Below are positions 8,107-16,775 of a stretch of 64,000 bases of DNA, piece after piece (within the stretch, counting starts at the first letter, position 1; the number at the start of each line of letters is the position of its first letter). Location of the stretch: NCBI RefSeq assembly GCF_002188635.1, contig NZ_NINX01000034.1, positions 56,490 through 120,489 of the forward strand. Reading direction: 5' to 3'. A program made the translations under genes and the position numbers. Origin of the DNA: Pigmentiphaga sp. NML030171 (GTDB lineage: Bacteria; Pseudomonadota; Gammaproteobacteria; Burkholderiales; Burkholderiaceae_B). The notes under the pieces are model-generated. The model was not told the DNA's origin, did not search any database, and saw only the letters and a program-made list of their open reading frames with translations.

Positions 8107-9075
8107 CTACTGCTTTTCTATTTTTGCCGTATCGATCACCTTGCTCCACTTCGCGATCTCGGCCACCAGGAAGTCCTGGAATTCCTTGGGCGTGTTCGTC
8201 TGCGGAATCATGCCGACCTCGACCAGCTTCTTGTTGATGGCCGGATCCTTGACCACTTCGCGCACGGCGGCGTTCAGCTTGTCGACGATGGCGGGCGGCG
8301 TGCCGGCGGGCGCGGCGAAGCCGTTCCACGATACGGCCGTGTAGCCCGGCACGGTTTCGGCGATGGTCGGGGTGTCGGGGAACAACTGGCCGCGCTTGAC
8401 CGAGCCCACGCCCAGCACGCGCAGGCTGCCGCCCTTGATGTTGCCGATGACGGCAGGCACCGTCTCGAACATGACCTGCACGCTCTTGCCCTTGACGGCG
8501 CTCAGGACCTCGCCGCTGGACTTGAACGGAATGGTGGGGACATCCAGGCCGGCCATGGAGCGGAACATCTCGGCCGACAGGTGCTGGGTGCTGCCGACGC
8601 CGATGGTGCCCAGGTTGAAGTGCTGCGGGTCCTTCTTGGCCGCGGCGATGGCGTCGGCGACGGTGTGCAGCGGGCTGCTCTGGTCCACGGCCATGACGAT
8701 GTCGAACGAGCCGACCATGGAGACCATGGCGAGCTGCTTGACCGGATCGTAGGGCAGCGACTTGAACAGCGACGGGCTGACGGCTTGCTGGTTGCTGACC
8801 AGGAAGAGCGTGTGTCCGTCGGGCGTCGCGCGCGTCACGGTGACGGCGCCGGTGATGCCGCCGGCGCTGGGCATGTTCTCGACCACGACCGGCTTGCCGA
8901 ACTTCTCGGCCAGGCCCTGGGCGACGATGCGGGCGGTGACGTCGGCCACGCCGCCGGGCCCGAAGGGCACGATCAGGCGCAGCGGCTTGGTGGGGAATTC
9001 CTGGGCCTGGGCGCCGGCGGCGACCAGGGTGGCGGTGGCGCCGAGACACAGGCGCGCGAGCAGGGTACGGATCAT
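8107..9075 (-). CDS. Bug family tripartite tricarboxylate-type substrate-binding protein
   Basis: 322 residues with a signal peptide (cleavage near AQAQ) and the Bug/TctC fold: FPTKPLRLIVPFGPGG at the N-terminus, VVENMPSAGG and SYN-like GTIGVGSTQH in the middle. Bug proteins bind carboxylated aromatic or aliphatic acids in the periplasm. No TctA/TctB membrane genes are near, as is usual for the expanded Bug set of Bordetella. ATG at 9075 follows TTGAGG. It is the promoter-proximal gene of the LigI/LigK-like cluster and divergent from the LysR gene at 9250. Confidence 0.92.
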   Translation of the reverse strand: MIRTLLARLCLGATATLVAAGAQAQEFPTKPLRLIVPFGPGGVADVTARIVAQGLAEKFGKPVVVENMPSAGGITGAVTVTRATPDGHTLFLVSNQQAVSPSLFKSLPYDPVKQLAMVSMVGSFDIVMAVDQSSPLHTVADAIAAAKKDPQHFNLGTIGVGSTQHLSAEMFRSMAGLDVPTIPFKSSGEVLSAVKGKSVQVMFETVPAVIGNIKGGSLRVLGVGSVKRGQLFPDTPTIAETVPGYTAVSWNGFAAPAGTPPAIVDKLNAAVREVVKDPAINKKLVEVGMIPQTNTPKEFQDFLVAEIAKWSKVIDTAKIEKQ

Positions 9076-9133
9076 TGTCGTCCTCAAATCGTTGGAGGGG
9101 GTGGCGACGGGTCGCCTGCCCGCCTTCTGGTCA

Positions 9134-9158
9134 TGGATGGCGCCACGGACGCCATCCA
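9134..9158. promoter_or_regulatory. Candidate LysR operator (9-bp inverted repeat)
   Basis: TGGATGGCG (9134-9142) and CGCCATCCA (9150-9158) are perfectly complementary with a 7-bp spacer, and T-N-A spacing fits a LysR recognition dyad. It lies in the middle of the 174-bp gap between the divergent Bug (9075) and LysR (9250) starts. Confidence 0.45.
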
Positions 9159-9249
9159 GTCAGCTTGCCATTTTGACCCGGAAATCCCCATTGGAAACCA
9201 CAAATCAGAACTAGCTGTTATGCTTAAAAAACATGAATCGGGGCTTTCC

Positions 9250-10188
9250 ATGGACTTGAAACAACTCGAGTGCTTCGTCCGGGTCGTCGAGTTCGGCAGC
9301 GTCACCCGGGCCGCGATCACCCTCAATCTATCGCAACCCGTGGTCAGCCGCCACGTCCGGCAGCTCGAGGTCGAACTCAAGGAGCACCTGCTCGAACGCA
9401 ATGGCCGGGGCGTCATACCCACCGACGCCGGCAAGCGGCTGCTGGAGCGGGGCCGCGGCATCCTGCACCAGGTGCGCCTGGCCAGGCAGGAGATCGAGGA
9501 CCTGCGCGGCTCGCCGGCCGGCAAGGTCGTGGTCGGCATGCCCCCCAGCGTCGGCAAGTCGCTGACGGTGGACCTGGTCAGCGATTTCCGTGCCGAGTTC
9601 CCGCGGGCCTCGCTGGGCGTGGTCGAGGCCCTGACGGTGTCCATGTACGAGTGGCTGCTGCTGGGCCGCCTGGATTTCGCGCTGTTGTACAACCCGCCCG
9701 TCACGCAGCAGGCGGCCTACGAGCATGTGTGGTCCGAGGACCTCTATCTGATCGGCAGCCGGGGGCTGGACGGCAAACCCATGCCGGCCAGCGTCAAGAT
9801 GCGCGAGCTGGCGAATTATCCGTTGATCACGCCGGGGCAGCCCAACGCCATCCGCAATCTGCTGGACGTGCAGTGCGCGCGCCTGGGCGTGCCCTTGTCG
9901 GTCTCGCTGGAGGTGGATGCGATCGAATCCCTGCTGGACCTGGTGGACCGGGGCATGGGCTACGCGGTCCTGTCGCGCAACGCCATCTACGGCCGCGCCC
10001 ATCGTCCGAACCTGCACGCGTCCCGCATCGTCTCGCCGTCGCTGACCAGCCAGCTGGTGATCGCGACGGTGTCGCAGCGGCCGCTGACGCGCCTGGCCCA
10101 GGCCACCATCGACCTGATCCGCAAGCGCATCCAGGGCGGCATCCTGGCGGGCGACGGGCAGCGCGACGCGGCCCGGGGCAGGGCGTGA
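9250..10188 (+). CDS. LysR-family transcriptional regulator
   Basis: 312 residues. The N-terminal helix-turn-helix is DLKQLECFVRVVEFGSVTRAA with LSQPVVSRHVRQLE, followed by the two-lobed co-inducer domain (GMPPSVGKSL, DFALLY, LITPGQPN). The C-terminal half resembles nitrogen/aromatic LysR proteins that sense small acids. It is divergent from the three-gene minus-strand cluster and probably activates it. ATG 9250 is the family-consistent start; 9220 would add ten residues. The effector is unknown. Confidence 0.88.
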   Translation: MDLKQLECFVRVVEFGSVTRAAITLNLSQPVVSRHVRQLEVELKEHLLERNGRGVIPTDAGKRLLERGRGILHQVRLARQEIEDLRGSPAGKVVVGMPPSVGKSLTVDLVSDFRAEFPRASLGVVEALTVSMYEWLLLGRLDFALLYNPPVTQQAAYEHVWSEDLYLIGSRGLDGKPMPASVKMRELANYPLITPGQPNAIRNLLDVQCARLGVPLSVSLEVDAIESLLDLVDRGMGYAVLSRNAIYGRAHRPNLHASRIVSPSLTSQLVIATVSQRPLTRLAQATIDLIRKRIQGGILAGDGQRDAARGRA

Positions 10189-10272
10189 CCAGATGTGAGC
10201 GCGCGGCCCGGCCGTGTTGCGACGCCGCATCGCCGCCGCCATAATCGGGCCATGTCCTGGAGGCGGCAAGCG

Positions 10273-11799
10273 ATGGATTCCCCGATGAACAGGCAGGCGC
10301 CGATGGCGTTGCAGCCTGCCCCGCGTTGTACCCTGGTCATCTTCGGCGCGACCGGCGACATGACCGGCCGCCTGCTGGTGCCGGCGCTGTACAACCTGGC
10401 GCGCTTCAACCTGCTGAATTCCGATTTCCGCGTGATCGGCGTCGGCCACCGCAAGCTGGACGACGACGAGTTCCGGCGCGGATTGAAGCATTCCATGGAC
10501 CAGGTCGTCGCCTCGCGGGGCGGGCAGGCCTCGGCCAGCTTCGACGTCCAGGCCTGGGACTGGCTGATGGGCCGCACGTCCTTCCTGATGGGCGATTTCG
10601 AGGGCGAGCAGACCTACGCCCAGCTCGCCACGATGCTGGCGCCCGAGCCGGGCGGCGTCATCTTCTATTTCGCCACCGCGCCCACGTTCTTCCAGTCCAT
10701 CGCGCGCCACCTGCACGATGCCGGACTGTTGAAGCAGGGACACGGCCGCTGGCGCCGCGTGGTGATCGAGAAGCCGTTCGGCCGCGACCTGCCCTCGGCG
10801 CGCGAGCTGAACAAGCAGCTGACGCGGGTCGTGCACGAGAACCAGATCTTCCGCATCGACCATTTCCTGGGCAAGGAGACGGTGCAGAACATCCTGGTTT
10901 CCCGCTTCGCCAACAGCGTGTTCGAAAGCAACTGGAACCGGCTGTACATCGATCATGTCCAGATCACGGCGGCCGAGGCGATAGGCGTGGAGCGGCGGTC
11001 GCAGTTCTACGAGCAGACCGGAGCACTGCGCGACATGGTGCCCAACCACCTGTTCCAGCTGCTGGCCATGGTGGCGATGGAGCCGCCCAACTCCTTCGAT
11101 GCCGACGCCGTGCGCACCGAGAAGGAAAAGCTGCTGGACGCCATCCGTATCCAGACGCCGGCCGAGGCGCTGCAGAACAGCGTGCGCGGACAGTACCGCG
11201 CGGGCCTGGTGGGCGGCCAGCCCATGCGCGGCTATCGCGAGGAAGAGGGCGTCGCTCCGGATAGCCGGACCGAGACCTACGTGGCCCTCAAACTGGGTAT
11301 CGACAACTGGCGCTGGGGAGGCGTGCCGTTCTACCTGCGCACCGGCAAGGCGCTGGCGCGGCGCCAGACGCAGATCGTCATTGCCTTCAAGGATGCCGGC
11401 CATGCGCTGTTCCGCCAGAACGCGCAGGAAAAGCCGCCCTCCAACTCCCTGGTGCTGCAGATCCAGCCCGACGAAGGGCTGTTCTTCCACATGAAGGCCA
11501 AGGTGCCGGGATCGAAGATACGCATCGCGCCCGTCAGCATGGATTTCCGCTACGCGGATCATTTCATGACGGGGCACAGCTCGGGCTACGAGACCCTGAT
11601 CTACGACTGCATGGTGGGCGACGCGACCCTGTTCCAGCGCGCCGCCGACATCGAACTGGGCTGGGAGGCGGTCATGCCGTTCCTGCAGGCCTGGGAGGAC
11701 GGCGGCGAGATCCATCCCTACCGCGCCGGCAGCCAGGGGCCCGTGCAGGCCGACGTGCTGCTGGCCCGCGACGGGCGGCAATGGCTGTCGCTGGACTAG
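10273..11799 (+). CDS. zwf: Glucose-6-phosphate 1-dehydrogenase
   Basis: 508 residues of the G6PD family. The NADP-binding loop is IFGATGDMTGR near residue 25 and the substrate/catalytic motif is RIDHFLGKE, with the general-base histidine two residues after the aspartate. VIEKPFGRD and YRTGKAL-type C-terminal segments also fit. It oxidises glucose-6-phosphate to 6-phosphogluconolactone in the cytosol, generating NADPH. Start 10273 is chosen for GGAGG about 9 bp upstream; an ATG at 10252 has no site. No pgl, edd or eda gene is adjacent, so it stands alone here. Confidence 0.95.
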   Translation: MDSPMNRQAPMALQPAPRCTLVIFGATGDMTGRLLVPALYNLARFNLLNSDFRVIGVGHRKLDDDEFRRGLKHSMDQVVASRGGQASASFDVQAWDWLMGRTSFLMGDFEGEQTYAQLATMLAPEPGGVIFYFATAPTFFQSIARHLHDAGLLKQGHGRWRRVVIEKPFGRDLPSARELNKQLTRVVHENQIFRIDHFLGKETVQNILVSRFANSVFESNWNRLYIDHVQITAAEAIGVERRSQFYEQTGALRDMVPNHLFQLLAMVAMEPPNSFDADAVRTEKEKLLDAIRIQTPAEALQNSVRGQYRAGLVGGQPMRGYREEEGVAPDSRTETYVALKLGIDNWRWGGVPFYLRTGKALARRQTQIVIAFKDAGHALFRQNAQEKPPSNSLVLQIQPDEGLFFHMKAKVPGSKIRIAPVSMDFRYADHFMTGHSSGYETLIYDCMVGDATLFQRAADIELGWEAVMPFLQAWEDGGEIHPYRAGSQGPVQADVLLARDGRQWLSLD

Positions 11800-11856
11800 G
11801 GTCCGCTAAAAAGAGGCTCGCACGGGGCGGGAACGCTTCTTGCGGCAGCGGGCCGC

Positions 11857-12645
11857 ATGAACACCGAGATCGATGGCAAGAGGCAAGGCGGCCCGGACGG
11901 GCTGACGTTCCGCGTCCTGACCGTGAATGTCCACAAGGGATTCAATTTTTTCAATCGCCGCTTCATCCTGCATGACCTGCGGGAGGCGGTGCGCAGCGTG
12001 TCGGCCGACATGGTGTTCCTGCAGGAAGTGCTGGGCACGCATGCCCGCCATTCGCTGCGGTTCGCCGATTGGCCCGCGACCCCCCAGTACGAATTCCTGG
12101 CGGACACCATCTGGACGGACTTCGCCTATGGACGCAACGCCGTTTATCCGGACGGCCACCATGGCAACGCGGTGCTGTCCAAGTTTCCCATCGTCCACTA
12201 CGAGAACCGCGACGTTTCCATCAGCGGGCCGGAGCGGCGCGGCCTCTTGCATTGCGTGGTCCGGGCGCCCGGCACGACAGCAGACATCCACGCGATATGC
12301 GTCCATCTCGGGTTGCAGGAGCGCCATCGCGTGCGCCAGTTGCAACTGCTGTGCCACCTGGTGGAGAAGGAGATTCCCGCCGACGCGCCGCTGGTGGTGG
12401 CCGGCGATTTCAATGACTGGCGCCGCCGCGCAGGCAGGGTGCTGAACGGCTGCGCAGGTTTGCGCGAGGTGCACGCCCACGCGAGCGGGCGGCTGGTGCC
12501 CACCTTTCCCGCGTGGTATCCGGTGCTGCCGCTCGATCGGATCTACGTGCGCGGCGCGCGCGACCACTGGCCCATGCCCCTGGGGCGCCGGCCCTGGACG
12601 TCGCTGTCGGACCACGCGCCACTGGCGGCGGAGATCGTGCTATGA
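11857..12645 (+). CDS. Endonuclease/exonuclease/phosphatase family protein (YbhP-like)
   Basis: 262 residues of the EEP fold. LTVNVHKG starts the first strand with the catalytic Asn, MVFLQEVLG supplies the metal-binding Glu, VVAGDFNDW the Asp-Asn pair, and LSDHAPL the C-terminal Asp-His. No signal peptide is evident. Its stop overlaps the clsB start, and the order EEP protein, ClsB, YbhN matches the E. coli ybhP-clsB-ybhN set, which suggests a role in phospholipid metabolism rather than DNA repair. The actual substrate is not known. Confidence 0.85.
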   Translation: MNTEIDGKRQGGPDGLTFRVLTVNVHKGFNFFNRRFILHDLREAVRSVSADMVFLQEVLGTHARHSLRFADWPATPQYEFLADTIWTDFAYGRNAVYPDGHHGNAVLSKFPIVHYENRDVSISGPERRGLLHCVVRAPGTTADIHAICVHLGLQERHRVRQLQLLCHLVEKEIPADAPLVVAGDFNDWRRRAGRVLNGCAGLREVHAHASGRLVPTFPAWYPVLPLDRIYVRGARDHWPMPLGRRPWTSLSDHAPLAAEIVL

Positions 12646-13913
12646 GCGGGCCGGCCCGTGGCAGCGGCGGCCGCCAGCGCGGCCCGCGCCGGCCCCCCGC
12701 CAGCACGCAATGGATGCCGGGCAACGCGGTGTCGCTGCTGGAGAACGGCGAAGCCTTCTTTCCCCGCGTGTTCGAGGTCATCCGAGGGGCCCGCCGCGAG
12801 GTGCTGCTCGAGACCTTCATCCTGTTCGAGGACAAGGTCGGACTGGCGCTGCGCGAGGTGCTGCTGGATGCCGCCAGGCGCGGCGTCTTCGTATCCGTGC
12901 TGGTGGACGGCTACGGTTCGGTGGACCTGTCGGAGGCGTTCCTGGCGGACCTGATCGCAGCCGGCGTGCATTTCCGCGTGTTCGACCCGCGTCCCAAGCT
13001 GCTGGGCATGCGCACCAATGTCTTCCGGCGCATGCATCGCAAGCTGCTGATCGTCGACGGCGAGACGGCCTTCGTCGGCGGCATCAATTTCTCGGCCGAT
13101 CATCTGGCGGATTTCGGCCCGAGCGCCAAACAGGACTATGCCATCGAGGTGCGTGGCCCCATCGTCGCGCGCCTGCGCAGCTTCGTGCGCACGGGAGAGG
13201 TCAGGCGCGGCCACCCGGACGCCCGGCCGGGCACGGATGCCGAACGCGCCGGCGACGCGGAATGCCTGTTCGTGGTGCGCGACAACGATGCGCACCGGAC
13301 GGACATCGAGCAGCACTACCGCATCGCCATCCGTGCGGCCCGCCGCGACCTGACGATCGCCAACGCGTATTTCTTTCCCGGCTACCGCCTGCTGCGCGAC
13401 CTGCGCCATGCCGCGCGCCGCGGCGTGCGCGTGCGGTTGATCCTGCAAGGAGAGCCCGACATGCCCATCGTCAAGGTGGGCGCGCGCATGCTGCACGACT
13501 ACCTGCTGGATGCCGGCGTGAAGATCTATGAGTATTGCGAGCGGCCGCTGCATGGCAAGGTGGCCGTGGCCGATGACGACTGGTCCACCGTGGGGTCGAG
13601 CAATCTCGATCCGCTGAGCCTGTCGTTGAACCTCGAAGCCAATCTCGTCATCCGCGACCAGCGGTTCAACCAGGTGTTGCGCGAGCGGCTGGATACGCTG
13701 GTCAGCCGGCATTGCCGCGAAGTGAAGGCCGTTGCGTCGCACCGGCGGCCGATATGGCGGGCGGCGGCGTCGTTCCTGGCCTTCCATTTCCTGCGGCGCT
13801 TTCCCGCCTGGGCGGGTTGGCTGCCCGCGCACACCCCCAAACTGGAGAAGGTCGAGGCGCCCCCGCGGGGCCAGGCCGAGCCACCCGATGCCCACTCTCG
13901 CCAAACCGGATAG
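12642..13913 (+). CDS. clsB: Cardiolipin synthase B-like phospholipase D family protein
   Basis: 423 residues with two HKD motifs: HRKLLIVDGETAFVGG near residue 130 and HGKVAVADDDWSTVGSSN near residue 305. The spacing is typical of bacterial cardiolipin synthases, which join two phosphatidylglycerols or PG and PE at the inner membrane. Like E. coli ClsB, it lacks the two N-terminal transmembrane helices of ClsA. ATGA overlap (12642-12645) couples it to the upstream EEP gene. Confidence 0.9.
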   Translation: MSGPARGSGGRQRGPRRPPASTQWMPGNAVSLLENGEAFFPRVFEVIRGARREVLLETFILFEDKVGLALREVLLDAARRGVFVSVLVDGYGSVDLSEAFLADLIAAGVHFRVFDPRPKLLGMRTNVFRRMHRKLLIVDGETAFVGGINFSADHLADFGPSAKQDYAIEVRGPIVARLRSFVRTGEVRRGHPDARPGTDAERAGDAECLFVVRDNDAHRTDIEQHYRIAIRAARRDLTIANAYFFPGYRLLRDLRHAARRGVRVRLILQGEPDMPIVKVGARMLHDYLLDAGVKIYEYCERPLHGKVAVADDDWSTVGSSNLDPLSLSLNLEANLVIRDQRFNQVLRERLDTLVSRHCREVKAVASHRRPIWRAAASFLAFHFLRRFPAWAGWLPAHTPKLEKVEAPPRGQAEPPDAHSRQTG

Positions 13914-14862
13914 AAGCTGCACACCGTCCCGCACCCGAAGCCGCCGCCGCTCGTGGTGGTGGTGGGGCCGGCACGCGCTCACGCTGCTCTTCATCGCCGT
14001 GGTGGTGCTGCTGCTGGCCGAACAGGTCACCAAGATCGACTGGAGCAAGGTGCTGCAAGCGCTCAAGGCCTACACGGGGTGGACCCTGGCCGCGGCGGCT
14101 GGCCTGACCATGGTCAGCCATCTCCTGTTCGGCGGTTTCGACCAGCTCGGCAGGCGCTACGTGGGCAGCCCGTTGCGTCCGGCCCAGGTCGCGGTGGTGG
14201 CGGGAATCTGCTATGCCTTCACCCTGAACATGGGAGCGCTGATCGGCGGCATCGCCTTTCGCTACCGGCTGTATTCCCGCCTGGGGCTGGCGGCGCCCGA
14301 CATCACCAAGATCTATGCGCTGAGCGTATTGAGCAACTGGCTGGGCTACCTGATCCTGCTGGGAGCCCTGCTGCTTGCAGGCGCGGTGCATGTGCCGCCG
14401 CGCTGGGGGATACCGGCGGGCCTGCTGCCCGTGCTGGGCGTGGCATGCTGGGCGCTGGTGGCCGGGTATGCGGCGATGTGCGCCGGGGTGGGACGCCGCC
14501 GTTTCACGCTGAAGGGAGTGCCCATCGAGTGGCCGGGATGGCGGATGGCGCTCGTGCAGGGCGGAATGTCGATCGCCAACTGGCTGATCATGGGATGGAT
14601 CATCCATCTCTTCATCGGGGGGCGGGTCGACTATCCCACCATCCTGGGCGTGATGTTGCTGAGCGCGGTGGCCGGGGCGCTGACGCATGTGCCGGCGGGA
14701 CTGGGCGTGCTGGAGGCCGTGTTCCTGACGCTGCTGGCAGGCGCGCTGCCTCCCTACGAGATCCTGGCCGCGCTGCTGGCGTATCGCGCGATCTACTACC
14801 TGTGCCCGCTGGTGCCAGCGGTGGCCGCATACGCCGTGCTGGAAGCCCGGGCGCGCCGGTAG
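13888..14862 (+). CDS. YbhN-like UPF0104 / LPG synthetase TM-domain membrane protein
   Basis: 324 residues with about eight membrane spans beginning at HALTLLFIAVVVLLLAE. The segment ALTHVPAGLGVLEAVFL is the conserved motif of the lysylphosphatidylglycerol-synthase transmembrane family. It lacks the aminoacyl-transferase domain, so it resembles E. coli YbhN. The start at 13888 lies inside the end of clsB (26-bp overlap). It is the last gene of the ybhP-clsB-ybhN-like module; a lipid-transport or flippase role is plausible but unproven. Confidence 0.85.
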   Translation: MPTLAKPDRSCTPSRTRSRRRSWWWWGRHALTLLFIAVVVLLLAEQVTKIDWSKVLQALKAYTGWTLAAAAGLTMVSHLLFGGFDQLGRRYVGSPLRPAQVAVVAGICYAFTLNMGALIGGIAFRYRLYSRLGLAAPDITKIYALSVLSNWLGYLILLGALLLAGAVHVPPRWGIPAGLLPVLGVACWALVAGYAAMCAGVGRRRFTLKGVPIEWPGWRMALVQGGMSIANWLIMGWIIHLFIGGRVDYPTILGVMLLSAVAGALTHVPAGLGVLEAVFLTLLAGALPPYEILAALLAYRAIYYLCPLVPAVAAYAVLEARARR

Positions 14863-14874
14863 CTGCCGCCAGGG

Positions 14875-15360
14875 CTAGGCGCGCGCGCCGCGCACGATCT
14901 TGGCCAGCAGTTCGCCCAGTATCTGCCGTTCCCCTTGGGACAGCGGCGCCAGGACGGTTTCTTCCATGCCGTGCGACAGTCGCTCGGCCTCGAGCGCCAG
15001 CCGGCGGCCTTCCGGAGTCAGCACCACGTGATGGGCACGCCGGTCGGTGTCGCTACGCTCGCGCGACAGCAGTCCGCGCTCTTGGAGCCGGTCCAGGACC
15101 AGCGCCAGGCGCGGCGCGGACAGCGACAGGCTGCGGCACAGGTTCTGCTGGTTGGCCTTGTCGTTGTGGGCCAGCAGCACCAGGATGGCGAACTCCACGG
15201 GTCGCAGGTCCAGGTCCTTCATGTGCGAGAAGAAGGCCTTTTGCAGCTTGACGTGCGCGAGCGAGGTCTGGAAGCCCAGCAGGTGGGAGAGTCGGGATTG
15301 GTCCAGGTCGGATTTGGCCGGTCGCGGCGTGGTGGTGGTGCGCGGCGAGGTCTTGGGCAT
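14875..15360 (-). CDS. MarR-family transcriptional regulator
   Basis: 161 residues. A basic N-terminal tail is followed by a MarR winged helix: RPVEFAILVLLAHND, QQNLCRSLSLSAPRLALVLDRLQERGLLSRE and the wing DRRAHHVVLTPEGRRL. Such dimers bind palindromic operators and release DNA on binding phenolic ligands. It is convergent with the YbhN-like gene and lies 220 bp downstream of the porin on the same strand, with a terminator between them, so it is probably transcribed independently. Confidence 0.87.
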   Translation of the reverse strand: MPKTSPRTTTTPRPAKSDLDQSRLSHLLGFQTSLAHVKLQKAFFSHMKDLDLRPVEFAILVLLAHNDKANQQNLCRSLSLSAPRLALVLDRLQERGLLSRERSDTDRRAHHVVLTPEGRRLALEAERLSHGMEETVLAPLSQGERQILGELLAKIVRGARA

Positions 15361-15374
15361 GTGGTGGCGAGTGC

Positions 15375-15500
15375 GAGTCGATGCGGGGGCGCGGGGGCTT
15401 TCCTCGGGGCGGCCCGGCGGCAAGAAATGCCCCCACGCTTGCCGCTACGCGGCGGCGCTGCCCTCCGAGGGGGCGCTTTTTGCTTGGGGGGCGGCCCGGC
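15375..15500. repeat. GC-rich repeated unit between MarR and porin genes
   Basis: GGCGGCCCGGCGGCAA occurs twice (15409-15424 and 15490-15505), flanking a segment with TTGCCGCTACGCGGCGGC and CCTCCGAGGGGGCGC palindromes. This differs from the TACGCGCTTACGCGCG repeat elsewhere in the window and looks like a second family of intergenic palindromic sequence. No gene is visible in the gap 15361-15582. Confidence 0.5.
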
Positions 15501-15503
15501 GGC

Positions 15504-15532
15504 AAAAAAAAGGGCCGCCGCGAGGGCGGCCC
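15504..15532 (-). terminator. Rho-independent terminator of the porin gene
   Basis: On the minus strand GGGCCGCC-CTCGC-GGCGGCCC is followed by eight T residues, 50 bp after the porin stop. It has a perfect 8-bp GC stem, a short loop and a T-tract, so this is a confident intrinsic terminator. Confidence 0.9.
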
Positions 15533-15582
15533 GGTCCAGTGCCACAACATACCACACGGGGCGGCTGCGCGCCGCCCGGACT

Positions 15583-16671
15583 TCAGAAGCTGTGCCGCAT
15601 GCCCAGCATGACGCCGGTCTGGTTCAGGCCGTTGGGAAGACCAGCCAAGGCCTGACCGCCGCTGACCGAGAGGTTGGCGTTTTTGTTGTTGTCCATGTAG
15701 CCCACCAGGCCGTAGACCGCCGTGCGCTTGGAGAGCGAATAGGTTGCGCGCACCGTGGCCAGCGTGGAGCGGGCGTCGGTGGTCTTGTTCTTCAGGCGGG
15801 CCACCTGGCCGTCCAGGGTCCACGCCGACGACAGGGCATACGTGACGCCCAGGTAGTACAGGTTGGCCTCCGAGCGGGTGGCCGCGCGCGTGATGCGGCC
15901 GATCCAGCCGCCGCCGATCTTCAGGTCGCCGAAGCGGTAGTAGCCGTTGAGCAGGGTGCGGGTGTCGGACGTGTCGCTGCTGGAGAGGCCGCCGGCGGCG
16001 CCGGTGCCGCCGCGCATCTGGTCGTAGGCGGCGGCGATGCCGCCCGGACCCATGTCGTACTTGAGCAGCGCGGTGACCTGGCGGCAGGCCTTGCGGTCGC
16101 CGGGAACCTCGCCCGCGCAATTGGTGGCGGCCGGACCGCCGGTGGCCGCGGCATCGCGGCCGAAGCTGTAGGTGGCGCCGACGGTCAGGCCCGAGAACGT
16201 GCCGCGATAGCCGATCGCGTTGTCCGACCGCGTGTTGGGGATGTAGTTGTCGAGCGACCCCAGGCCGTACACCGCGGGCCCCATGACGTCGGAGTCGAGC
16301 AGGGCGTAGAAGGTCATGTTGGACTGGCGGCCCAGCGTGACCGTGCCCCAGTTGCCCGACAGCCCGACCCACGCCGCGCGGCCGAACAGGCGGCCGCCCT
16401 GGCCCGATACCCCGGTATCCACGCCGAAGCCGCTCTCCAGGGTGAAGAGCGCCTTCAGGCCGTTGCCCAGGTCTTCCGTGCCGCGCAGGCCCCAGCGCGA
16501 GGGCATGAGCCCGCCGGTGTTGCTCGGCATGCGCCAGGTCGCGTCGCCTTGCGCGTTGGCGTGGTTCACGTATTCGATGCCCGTGTCGAGAATGCCGTAC
16601 AGCGTGACGTTCTGCGCGTGCGCGCCGGTGGCGGCCAGTCCGAGGGCGCTGGCCAGCAGGATGCGTTTCAT
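15583..16671 (-). CDS. Gram-negative porin (beta-proteobacterial trimeric type)
   Basis: 362 residues: a signal peptide ending ATGAHAQ, then NVTLYGILDTGIEYVNH, the classic first strand of beta-proteobacterial porins, SRWGLRGTEDLGNGLKALFTLESGF with loop features, and a C-terminal GMRHSF ending in the phenylalanine needed for outer-membrane insertion. It forms a passive channel for small solutes. AGGAGACAC precedes the ATG. A 29-bp AT-rich dyad lies upstream (16705-16733) and a strong terminator downstream, so it is monocistronic. Confidence 0.93.
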   Translation of the reverse strand: MKRILLASALGLAATGAHAQNVTLYGILDTGIEYVNHANAQGDATWRMPSNTGGLMPSRWGLRGTEDLGNGLKALFTLESGFGVDTGVSGQGGRLFGRAAWVGLSGNWGTVTLGRQSNMTFYALLDSDVMGPAVYGLGSLDNYIPNTRSDNAIGYRGTFSGLTVGATYSFGRDAAATGGPAATNCAGEVPGDRKACRQVTALLKYDMGPGGIAAAYDQMRGGTGAAGGLSSSDTSDTRTLLNGYYRFGDLKIGGGWIGRITRAATRSEANLYYLGVTYALSSAWTLDGQVARLKNKTTDARSTLATVRATYSLSKRTAVYGLVGYMDNNKNANLSVSGGQALAGLPNGLNQTGVMLGMRHSF

Positions 16672-16704
16672 GTGTCTCCTTCCCTGTTTCCGGGTTTGAT
16701 TTGT

Positions 16705-16733
16705 TTAACAATGATAAATATTAATTTTGTTAA
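16705..16733. promoter_or_regulatory. AT-rich inverted repeat upstream of the porin
   Basis: TTAACAA (16705-16711) and TTGTTAA (16727-16733) are complementary across 15 bp of AT-rich sequence, in a region far richer in A+T than its surroundings. It lies between the divergent porin and OpgC-like genes, where promoters of both must be. It may be a regulator site. Confidence 0.35.
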
Positions 16734-16775
16734 GTAATTAGGGGCTTACCCGTATCGGATTGCAACAAGCACGAA

